A DNA stretch of 23,208 bases from Negativicutes bacterium (GTDB lineage Bacteria; Bacillota_C; Negativicutes; Sporomusales_B; JARLHX01): positions 1 through 23,208 of the forward strand of contig JARLHY010000188.1 of NCBI GenBank assembly GCA_031292015.1, in the 5' to 3' direction. Under the pieces are notes generated by a model. The model was not told the DNA's origin, searched no databases, and saw only the letters and a program-made list of their open reading frames with translations. Shown here piece after piece: positions 1 through 6,533 of this stretch. Position numbers and translations under genes: made by a program. Every line of letters begins with the position of its first letter. Position 1 is the first letter of the stretch.

Positions 1-344
1 CCTTTAGAGATCCGGTCCACATACTCGGCGGTTACGTTGATCGGCCCGACGAAGGCGTTGATGAGCTGGTTGACTCCGCCCACCAGTTGGCCCCAGCCGC
101 CGGCGAACGCCGCTTCGTTGCCCCGCCGGTCCAGTTGCCCGTCTTTGGTAGCCTGGATAAGACCTTCGGTTTCTTTCAGCAGCCCGCTCATGACGTCGAT
201 GCAGTTGTTCAGGTTGTTCTTGATTTCGTTGAAGTCGCCGTTGTAGACATCGGTGATCTTGGGCGGGATATCGCCTTTGGAGATCCGGTCCACATATTCG
301 GCGGTCACGTTGATTGGCCCGACTAGCGCATCCAGGGTATGATT
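1..344 (-). repeat. Intragenic 91-codon tandem repeat in the chemoreceptor
   Basis: The DNA at 1-71 is repeated with a few changes at 274-344, a period of 273 bases (91 codons), in frame. It encodes successive HAMP-like units of the chemoreceptor. The second copy continues off the left edge, so the total number of units is unknown. Confidence 0.85.
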
Positions 345-1361
345 GACACCTTCTACGATCTTCCGGTAGTCGCCTTGGTGCATGGAAGCATCGGCCCGGG
401 TATCCAGGCGGCCTTCCACCGCCGCCTGAGCCAACCGTTCGGCGTCGGCTACCAAGGCCTTGATGTTGTCGATGCACAGATTCAGGCTCTTGCTAAGGAC
501 GTCTTTATCCGACTGTTCGATTACGCGGACGGTCAGATCGCCTTTGGCAATTTTTTCGGAAGCGTCGGCGGCGGCGCGAATATTGGCGATCATAGCCTGC
601 AAGGCCCTTGCGAGTTCGCCGATCTCATCGCGGGTCTTAGCCTCGACCGCGACGGTGACATCGCCGACAGCCAGCCTCTCGGCGGCTGCGACCATTTTAC
701 CCACCGGCCTTGAGACGCTGCGGGCGATGAACCAGCCCAAAAAGATAGCCAGGGCGAAAGCTATTCCGATGACGATGAGCATATTACGGGAGGCCGCGCC
801 GGCCTGGGCCGTATTGTCCTCCGAGCGTTTTTTTGCTGCTGCCACCTTTATGTCGACCATTTTCTCAATTGAATCCTGGTAGGACATTCTGGCTTTCTCG
901 CCGTCACCGTTGATTAATTGCAGTGCTTCGGCGTTGCGCCCGGCGGCGGAAAGGGCAGCAACAGGATCTTGCACCACGGTCACAAAATTCTTCCTCTGGA
1001 GCAAGAATTCGCTGAAAGCCTGCTTCATTTCCGGCGCTACATTCCGTTTCTCTAATTCCTGGGAAGCTTTTTCAATCTCATTGCGGCGATCGGCGAGCTT
1101 TTTCATCACTTCGGCGCGCCTTTCCGGAGTATCCGCCAGCGCCAGCTCCAGAACATTGTAGCGGGCCCGTTGAAAGGATTCGGTTATATCCTGCAACAGG
1201 GAAATGGGCACAGTGTTTATTTCGTACAATGTGGTACTGCTTTCATCCATGGCGCGAATGTTGGTTATCCCGATATAACCGACGACCGCCGTCAGTAAGG
1301 CTACCAAAACGAACCCGGCCAGCAACCTCGGCATGATTTTCAGGTTATAAAACCACTGCAT
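1..1361 (-). CDS. Methyl-accepting chemotaxis protein, partial (C-terminus beyond window)
   Basis: Membrane chemoreceptor; 453 complete codons are visible and the signalling tip lies off the left edge. The start ATG at 1361 follows an AGGAGG about 8 bases upstream. It begins MQWFYNLKIMPRLLAGFVLV with a membrane segment near residues 10-32, an extracytoplasmic four-helix-bundle-like region (about 35-190), and a second membrane segment near 193-215. A HAMP domain follows (about 215-267), then HAMP-like modules. The motif INVTAEYVDRISKG occurs twice, at residues 350-363 and 441-454, exactly 91 residues apart, with KGDIPPKITDVYNGDFNEIK between them, which is typical of poly-HAMP receptors. It is the last visible gene of the tetR-cheY-cheA-cheW-cheR-MBL operon, 17 bases after the MBL gene, so it is probably the receptor served by that kinase. 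The ligand cannot be told. The methylation region and tip are not seen, so the family call rests on the N-terminal architecture and operon context. Confidence 0.93.
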   Translation of the reverse strand, partial: MQWFYNLKIMPRLLAGFVLVALLTAVVGYIGITNIRAMDESSTTLYEINTVPISLLQDITESFQRARYNVLELALADTPERRAEVMKKLADRRNEIEKASQELEKRNVAPEMKQAFSEFLLQRKNFVTVVQDPVAALSAAGRNAEALQLINGDGEKARMSYQDSIEKMVDIKVAAAKKRSEDNTAQAGAASRNMLIVIGIAFALAIFLGWFIARSVSRPVGKMVAAAERLAVGDVTVAVEAKTRDEIGELARALQAMIANIRAAADASEKIAKGDLTVRVIEQSDKDVLSKSLNLCIDNIKALVADAERLAQAAVEGRLDTRADASMHQGDYRKIVEGVNHTLDALVGPINVTAEYVDRISKGDIPPKITDVYNGDFNEIKNNLNNCIDVMSGLLKETEGLIQATKDGQLDRRGNEAAFAGGWGQLVGGVNQLINAFVGPINVTAEYVDRISK

Positions 1362-1378
1362 CTTTTCTTCCTCCTCTT

Positions 1379-1984
1379 TCATTGCGCGGAATTAATCTGG
1401 CTCTTGTGCACATTTCGCAGCGTGTCGGCGATCATTGCTCCCACGTTCCCCCGCAGCGGCGTCCCGTGTCCGGGGTAAACCGCTATGATGCGGCGTCGTC
1501 CCAGCCTTTCCAAAGATTCCACGAACTCCTCGGTGTAACAGCCCCCCGGGGTTCTGATCACAAGCTGAGTGTCGCCGGAGAAAAGGACCGCTTCTTTTTC
1601 GCAGTATAAACAGATGGAATCGCCGGAGTGGCCCGGAGTGTGAATCACCTCAAAGTCATGGTCACCACAGCGGAGAATCTGCCCGTCCCGGACGGTTTGG
1701 TCGACCGGTTTCTGCGATGAAAATCCCAGCGTCAGGCAGGAGTATTTTCTTTTTATAAACTTGGCACCGGCACAGTGGTCGAAATGGCCGTGGGTAAGGA
1801 TCAACTGCTCCACAGGTCTCTTACCGACCCCGGTCGACAGTCCCGCGATTTCGGCAAGGACAAATCCGTCCACTCCGGCGTCTATCAAGGTATTAACGTC
1901 TTCAAGCCGATTCCAGTCGCCCAGAATCAGATAGGAGCTGCAGGAATACTGATCCAGATTCGCTTTCAGACAGACTACCTTCAT
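1379..1984 (-). CDS. MBL-fold metallo-hydrolase inside the chemotaxis operon
   Basis: A 201-residue stand-alone metallo-beta-lactamase-fold hydrolase of the glyoxalase II-like type. All metal ligands are visible: THGHFDH (His65, His67, Asp69, His70), His119 in HTPGHSGD, Asp138 in FSGDTQ and His173 in YPGHGTP, so a dinuclear zinc or iron site and hydrolytic activity are expected. There is no flavodoxin domain, and the HxHxDH pattern argues against an oxygen-sensing FprA/ODP protein. The ATG at 1984 begins 5 bases after the cheR stop codon. The upstream Shine-Dalgarno is weak, so translational coupling to cheR is likely. Its place between cheR and the chemoreceptor suggests a role linked to the chemotaxis signal, perhaps processing a ligand or metabolite, but this is inference. 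The substrate is unknown. Confidence 0.85.
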   Translation of the reverse strand: MKVVCLKANLDQYSCSSYLILGDWNRLEDVNTLIDAGVDGFVLAEIAGLSTGVGKRPVEQLILTHGHFDHCAGAKFIKRKYSCLTLGFSSQKPVDQTVRDGQILRCGDHDFEVIHTPGHSGDSICLYCEKEAVLFSGDTQLVIRTPGGCYTEEFVESLERLGRRRIIAVYPGHGTPLRGNVGAMIADTLRNVHKSQINSAQ

Positions 1985-1989
1985 AATGA

Positions 1990-2595
1990 TTACCCGATCT
2001 TTCGAAAAAGCTGTGCACTGTCGGCGATTTGCTCAAACAGGTCGACCGCCTCTTCAGGCATCATCTGGGTCTGTTCGGTGGCGAACAATCCGCCCGGCGC
2101 CAATGCCTCGTGGAACATTTTAATGACTGCTACCCGCTGGGCAGGCTGAAAGTGCAGCAGGACATTTTTACAAAGTATCAGCGAGAAATCGGCTCCCATC
2201 GGCTTCAAGGACAATAAGTCATGTTTTTTAAAATGCAGCCGACTCCGGATTTGTTCATCGATCTGAAAGTGAGTTCCCTCCCCCAGCTTATGAAAGTATT
2301 TTTCGAAGATGTCTGCCGGAATCCGCTCCAGATCTTCCCTGGGATAAATCCCTTTGGTGATGATGTCTCCGAACAGATTGCTGCCATCGATATCGGTCGC
2401 TTCTATATGAAGGTTGCGGAACGAGAACCGTCCCATGGCTTCGGCGAGAATGATGGCCAGTGTATAAGGCTCCTGTCCGGAAGCGCAGCCTGCGTCCCAA
2501 ACACGTACTGACGCACGACCGGCAACTGCGGGAACCAGATGCTTGGCAATAAGCTGCAGGGTATGAAAATCTCGAAAAAAGTATGTGAAAGCCAT
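1990..2595 (-). CDS. cheR: CheR-type chemotaxis methyltransferase lacking the N-terminal domain
   Basis: A SAM-dependent methyltransferase that would methylate receptor glutamates. The chosen start is the ATG at 2595, preceded by AAGAAGGA. A GTG at 2616 is in frame but would have no ribosome binding site. The protein has 201 residues, against roughly 260-290 for usual CheR. It begins MAFTYFFRDF, which matches the TxFFRD motif that normally follows the N-terminal all-alpha domain, so only the catalytic domain is present. SAM-binding motif VWDAGCASGQEPYTLA (residues 32-47), the acidic ATDID (66-70) and ILCKNVLLHF (140-149) are visible. It lies 51 bases downstream of cheW. No cheB partner is in the window. 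The missing N-terminal domain normally contacts the receptor methylation region, so specificity may differ. Confidence 0.88.
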   Translation of the reverse strand: MAFTYFFRDFHTLQLIAKHLVPAVAGRASVRVWDAGCASGQEPYTLAIILAEAMGRFSFRNLHIEATDIDGSNLFGDIITKGIYPREDLERIPADIFEKYFHKLGEGTHFQIDEQIRSRLHFKKHDLLSLKPMGADFSLILCKNVLLHFQPAQRVAVIKMFHEALAPGGLFATEQTQMMPEEAVDLFEQIADSAQLFRKIG

Positions 2596-2646
2596 GGTCT
2601 TCCTTCTTTCGATCACGGATCTAACCGTTAAAATGGCCAGTCAATC

Positions 2647-3141
2647 TTATATGGCTTCTGCCAGGGTGTCGATTTCGTCGTCGCTCAGCAGCCGGTCGCA
2701 GTCCAGCAGCAATTTGATATCGGTGCCCACCTTGCCGATGCCTTTTATGTATCTGTTCTGGGCCGCCTTGAGTTCCTGGGGCGGGACGATGTCTTCATCT
2801 TTGATGGACAGCACTTCCGAGACGCTGTCCACGATCAGTCCGACCGAAACATCCCTGATGTCGACTACAACCACGCAGGTCCGGTCGTTATATTCGCGGA
2901 ACGGCTTTTTAAACCGCAATCTGACATCCATGACCGGGATGATTTTACCGCGCAGGTTGATGATCCCCCGGACGTACTGGGGCAGCTCGGGAACCTCGGT
3001 GATAGGCTGGATTCCGATGATTTCGGTGACATAGCAAATTTCGAGACCGTAAAATTCGTTTCCCAGGGAAAAGGTGAGAAACTTGCCTTTCTGGGTATCT
3101 TCTTCCTGTTCCATCAGTTCCTGATTCAACGCAACCTTCAT
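2647..3141 (-). CDS. cheW: Chemotaxis coupling protein CheW
   Basis: Cytoplasmic adaptor linking chemoreceptors to the kinase CheA. The start is the ATG at 3141 (MKVALNQELM), with AAAGGAGATG just upstream, which gives 164 residues; the reading frame is open further upstream but without supporting signals. A single CheW domain spans about residues 18-160, with FLTFSLGNEFYGLEI at the start, YVRGIINLRGKIIPVMDVR in the middle (56-74) and VGLIVDSVSEVLSI (100-113). The length is standard. It lies 50 bases downstream of cheA and 51 bases upstream of cheR, so it is in the operon. Nothing is missing, and the call is secure. Confidence 0.96.
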   Translation of the reverse strand: MKVALNQELMEQEEDTQKGKFLTFSLGNEFYGLEICYVTEIIGIQPITEVPELPQYVRGIINLRGKIIPVMDVRLRFKKPFREYNDRTCVVVVDIRDVSVGLIVDSVSEVLSIKDEDIVPPQELKAAQNRYIKGIGKVGTDIKLLLDCDRLLSDDEIDTLAEAI

Positions 3142-3191
3142 GTGCTCATCTCCTTTCACCTGTTTACTGCCGTGTCGTCTTGCTAAGATTT

Positions 3192-5267
3192 CTAAGAAGA
3201 ATAGCCAATACTGGTCATCCCTCCAATATCGAGGATCAGGCTGATGCTGCCGTCTCCCAGCAGTGTGCATCCGGCCAGGCCCGCTACTTTGCGCAGGCCT
3301 TTTATGTAAGCAGGCAAAGCTTTGACCACTACCTGCTGCTGGCCAATCAGTTCATCGGCGAACAGGCAGAGGGTGTCATTTTCGTTTTCCACCATGATGA
3401 TAATGCCGTCGATCAGTTCAGTGACGCTGGTGGCTACTTTAAAGGCCCGGTGAATCCGCAGGATCGGGTAGCACCGGCCCCGCACCATAATCATTTCGTT
3501 GCCGTCAGGATCCTGGATCAGATCCTGTTGCCGCGGCCGGAAGGATTCTTTTACCGCGGTGATCGGGATGGTATAGCGGGCGCCGCCTACACCGACGGTC
3601 ATGCCGTCGATAATCGCAAGGGTCAGCGGAATTTTCAGGGAGATGGTCGACCCCAACCCCGCGGCACTGTCGATCAAAACCATGCCGCCGACGCTATAAA
3701 TGTTCTTGGTGACAACATCCATCCCCACGCCCCGGCCGGAAAACTCGGTGACTTTGTCTTTGGTGGAGAAGCCGGGAGTAAAGATAAAGGCGTAAATCTC
3801 CTTGTCGGTCAGTTCGTTCTCCGGCTTATTGAGCAGACCGTTATCCCTGGCACGCGCCAAGATCTTGTCCCGGTTCAGCCCACGGCCGTCGTCTTTGATC
3901 ATGATGACGACATCACTGCCGGCGTTTCTGGCCTCCAGCGTTATTTTTCCGATCGCCGTTTTGCCTACAGCCAGCCGCTCATCGCCAGGCTCGATACCAT
4001 GGTCAAGGGAGTTGCGAATAAGATGCATCAGGGGATCCGAGATATGTTCGATGATGTTCTTGTCCACTTCCGTGTCTTCCCCGATCAGCTCGAGCTGGAC
4101 TTCCTTGCCCAGTTTTTTGCACATATCGCGGACAATTCGATGCATCTTGTGAAAAGTGGTTTTGAGGGGCACCATCCTGATGGACATCACCATGTCCTGC
4201 AGTTCACCGGTAATCTTCTCCAACTGTCGCGCCGATTTGCTGAAGTTGTCGAGAGTCAGTCCCCTTAGGTCCGGGTTTTGGGTCACCATCGCCTCGGAAA
4301 TCACCAATTCGCCGACCAAATCCATGAGCCGGTCGAGCTTGTCGACATTGACGCTGATGATGCTCTGGTGCCCTGACGAGTGAACTTCTTTCTCTTTGTC
4401 AGGCAGGAGCTGCTCTTTATCATCAGGTCCTTGAGCCGGCTGGTCTTCCAGAACGATCTGACGCTTGCGCGCAGGACGCTCCTGCAGGGCTTGGTTATCA
4501 ATCTCGGCAAGCTTCAGTTCCTTCAGAAAAATGGTATTGTCAAAAAACTTGTTGATTTCGTCGAAACCGCGGTCACTGGCGAAGAAGATCTGAAATCCTT
4601 CCTGACGGATGATCTCAGCGGTAGAGTCGTCCTCCATAATGTTTTCCGGGACGTGAAAAATGTCGTCGGCAATGTCCTTTAAACTGTGAATGACGGTATA
4701 GGCCCGGACGTTTTCCATCTCACAGCCGTCTTCGAAAAATATGGTTGCCTGGAAAAAGTTCTTTTTGCCGGAGGTTGCGCTTTTGTCCTGGCTTATGTAA
4801 TACTGCTGCTTTGCGGCGGTGTCTTGCCGGTCCTTTACGGCAACGGTACTGGGATTGTCCTGTTTTAAGACCTGAAGATAGTCTTTGAGATCCTGAATCA
4901 AGCAGGAGGAATCGCCTTGCGCCCCGCCACCGCCCTTGATCTGTTCCAGTTCGGTTCGGATGAAATCGAGGCTGGCCAGGATCAGATCGGACAGTTTCGA
5001 ACAGTCGGAGCTGGTCGGCTTGGCTTCGCGCAGATAAAAGAATACATCCTCAACCGCATGAGCCAAGGCGGCGATATTGTCAAACAGCATCATTGCCGAA
5101 GAGCCTTTGATGGTATGCATGATTCGGAAAATATCGTTGATGGCCGCCGAATTGAAACCACCGGACTTTTCGCTGAGGATGACAGCCTGTTCCAGTTGTT
5201 CGCTCATCTGGGTGGTTTCAAATATGTACATATCCAGCATGGGTTCTGTTTCATGACGATCCGCCAA
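3192..5267 (-). CDS. cheA: Chemotaxis histidine kinase CheA
   Basis: Hybrid-type sensor kinase of the chemotaxis pathway, 691 residues. The start is a TTG at 5267 with AAGGAG 9 bases upstream; an ATG nine codons later lacks such a site. Domains: HPt/P1 with phospho-acceptor His51 in IMHTIKGSSA; a middle region (about 168-256, FFQATIFFEDGCEMENVRAY) resembling a P2 CheY-binding domain; P3 dimerisation (about 302-375); P4 ATPase with N box HLIRNSLDHG (Asn419), G1 DDGRG (459-463), F box FIFTPGFST (494-502) and G2 GRGVGMDVV (511-519); and a CheW-like P5 from about 550 to the end. All catalytic motifs are intact. It phosphorylates the CheY encoded 18 bases upstream. No receiver domain is fused. Confidence 0.97.
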   Translation of the reverse strand: MADRHETEPMLDMYIFETTQMSEQLEQAVILSEKSGGFNSAAINDIFRIMHTIKGSSAMMLFDNIAALAHAVEDVFFYLREAKPTSSDCSKLSDLILASLDFIRTELEQIKGGGGAQGDSSCLIQDLKDYLQVLKQDNPSTVAVKDRQDTAAKQQYYISQDKSATSGKKNFFQATIFFEDGCEMENVRAYTVIHSLKDIADDIFHVPENIMEDDSTAEIIRQEGFQIFFASDRGFDEINKFFDNTIFLKELKLAEIDNQALQERPARKRQIVLEDQPAQGPDDKEQLLPDKEKEVHSSGHQSIISVNVDKLDRLMDLVGELVISEAMVTQNPDLRGLTLDNFSKSARQLEKITGELQDMVMSIRMVPLKTTFHKMHRIVRDMCKKLGKEVQLELIGEDTEVDKNIIEHISDPLMHLIRNSLDHGIEPGDERLAVGKTAIGKITLEARNAGSDVVIMIKDDGRGLNRDKILARARDNGLLNKPENELTDKEIYAFIFTPGFSTKDKVTEFSGRGVGMDVVTKNIYSVGGMVLIDSAAGLGSTISLKIPLTLAIIDGMTVGVGGARYTIPITAVKESFRPRQQDLIQDPDGNEMIMVRGRCYPILRIHRAFKVATSVTELIDGIIIMVENENDTLCLFADELIGQQQVVVKALPAYIKGLRKVAGLAGCTLLGDGSISLILDIGGMTSIGYSS

Positions 5268-5285
5268 AATAATCGACTCCTTCTA

Positions 5286-5648
5286 TCACGTGACCGCGAT
5301 TTTGTTTAGAGTCTCCAGAACCTGATGTTCCTTGAAGGGTTTCACCAGAAAGTATCTGGCGCCACTCATGATTGCCTCTTTGATGATCGATTCCTGGCCC
5401 ATGGCCGACACCATGACGACCTTGGCTTTCGGGTCGTGTTTGGTTATCGCTTTGAGAGCCGTTATCCCGTCCATTTCCGGCATGGTGATATCCATAGTTA
5501 CAATATCGGGTTGACATTCCTGGTACTTCCTGATGCCTACAAGGCCGTTTTCAGCTTCACCTACTACTGAGAAGCCGTTCTTTTCCAGCATCATTCGCAG
5601 CGTCATTCGCATAAAAGCGGCGTCGTCGACAATTAAGACCTTTTTCAT
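5286..5648 (-). CDS. cheY: Chemotaxis response regulator CheY
   Basis: A stand-alone receiver domain of 120 residues that takes phosphate from CheA and presumably acts on the flagellar switch. Visible residues: acidic pair Asp8-Asp9 in VDD, phospho-acceptor Asp53 in TMDITMPEMDG, Ser81 in MVSAMG and Lys103 in LVKPF. There is no output domain. The ATG at 5648 follows GAGGAGGGAGAATAGCC, which lies inside the end of the tetR gene; only 2 bases separate the tetR stop codon from this ATG, so the two are translationally coupled. The cheA gene starts 18 bases downstream of its stop. Confidence 0.96.
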   Translation of the reverse strand: MKKVLIVDDAAFMRMTLRMMLEKNGFSVVGEAENGLVGIRKYQECQPDIVTMDITMPEMDGITALKAITKHDPKAKVVMVSAMGQESIIKEAIMSGARYFLVKPFKEHQVLETLNKIAVT

Positions 5649-5650
5649 GG

Positions 5651-6262
5651 CTATTCTCCCTCCTCTTTGGCCCCTTGCGGGCCGAATGCTTTGAGGATCA
5701 TCCGCAGTGCCGACAGGGTTTTTTCTCTCAGGGCGAAGCCGCAGTTATTCATCCGCCACCGCAGGCAAATAGCCGTACAGGTGCCTGTGATCATGTCCGC
5801 AAGAGCCTCGCTGTCTACGGCGGGACTTATCTCACCTGTCTTTTGTCCGGCCGAAATAGTCCGGCGAAGAAAGTTCAGGCGGTCGGCCAATATTCCGGAA
5901 ACTTTTGCCGCAAAATCAGATTCGCGGGACAAGACATCGAAAATCTGGGTCATGGCGGTGATGGCCGGATAGTTTTCATAGTAGGTTACGTAGCTGTCAA
6001 CGAAAAAAAGTATCGCCTCTCGGGCTGGCAGGCCTTTCAGCTCGACGGAATGAAAAATATCCGAGTCATACTGGGAAAAGTAGTCCAGTACCGCCAGAAT
6101 GATATCATTCTTGGTTCTGAAGTGCCTGAACAGTGTACCTTCGGATATGCCTTGACGGCGGGCAATCTCCCGGGTCGACAACCCCTGGATACCACGCCCG
6201 TCGATGATCTCGATCGCTGTCAGTATGACGCTTTCCTTACGGTTCAGCAGCGTTATCGCCAT
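5651..6262 (-). CDS. TetR/AcrR-family transcriptional regulator, first gene of chemotaxis operon
   Basis: DNA-binding repressor-type regulator of 203 residues. The ATG at 6262 is preferred because CCGGGGGCGG stands upstream and it leaves a leader of about 35 bases from the promoter at 6304-6332; a GTG at 6286 has no ribosome binding site. The TetR_N helix-turn-helix is clear at about residues 12-58: STREIARRQGISEGTLFRHF followed by RTKNDI. The C-terminal ligand-binding half has no recognisable subfamily, and a TetR C-terminal fold is assumed. It is the promoter-proximal gene of the operon, with its stop 2 bases before cheY. It may autoregulate the whole chemotaxis operon in response to a small molecule; that is inference. 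A TetR gene at the head of a che operon is uncommon. Confidence 0.92.
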   Translation of the reverse strand: MAITLLNRKESVILTAIEIIDGRGIQGLSTREIARRQGISEGTLFRHFRTKNDIILAVLDYFSQYDSDIFHSVELKGLPAREAILFFVDSYVTYYENYPAITAMTQIFDVLSRESDFAAKVSGILADRLNFLRRTISAGQKTGEISPAVDSEALADMITGTCTAICLRWRMNNCGFALREKTLSALRMILKAFGPQGAKEEGE

Positions 6263-6303
6263 AGTTTCCGCCCCCGGAGCGATCACTCGCTCGCTTTTCT
6301 TTT

Positions 6304-6332
6304 ATCGTAGATAATTTTCGATTGCCTGTCAA
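6304..6332 (-). promoter_or_regulatory. Sigma-A-type promoter of the tetR-che operon
   Basis: On the minus strand a TTGACA (6327-6332) and TACGAT (6304-6309) are separated by exactly 17 bases, in AT-rich surroundings. The predicted transcript start is about 35 bases before the tetR ATG. An imperfect inverted repeat, ATGTCGAAAA/GTGTTGACAG, overlaps the -35 box and is a candidate operator for the TetR protein (6 of 10 positions symmetric, weak). Confidence 0.7.
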
Positions 6333-6451
6333 CACTTTTCGACATACTTTACCATTTTTCTTTGGATTTTATTGTGTTTTTATCGTGTTTTTTGTAATAT
6401 TCTGGCGTAAATTCCTTGTAATTTCTTATTTGTAAAATATGGTTATTTTGC

Positions 6452-6473
6452 GGCACCCCGCAAGCGAGGTGCC
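6452..6473. other. GC-rich hairpin of unknown role
   Basis: Inverted repeat GGCACC-CCG-CAAG-CGA-GGTGCC, with one mismatch, stands between the terminator at 6495-6521 and the AT-rich tetR promoter region. It has no T-run on either side, so it is not a standard terminator. It could be an operator or a relic. Confidence 0.45.
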
Positions 6474-6494
6474 CTGCTGCGCTATCACCACAAA

Positions 6495-6521
6495 AAAAGA
6501 CTCTCGCAAAGAGAGTCTTTT
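6495..6521 (-). terminator. Rho-independent terminator of the GGDEF-EAL gene
   Basis: An 11-bp perfect stem (AAAAGACTCTC and its complement) with a 5-base loop, followed on the minus strand by a run of T. It starts 13 bases after the stop codon at 6534. Confidence 0.9.
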
Positions 6522-6533
6522 GGGGTTCGTTAG

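Noticed and set aside
1379..1984. The MBL protein as an oxygen-binding di-iron chemotaxis sensor
   Set aside because: Its motif is HxHxDH, with no flavodoxin domain and none of the HxExD ligands of the ODP/FprA type.
3180..4268. A 362-residue plus-strand open frame antisense to cheA
   Set aside because: It overlaps conserved cheA motifs; its translation shows no recognisable domain.
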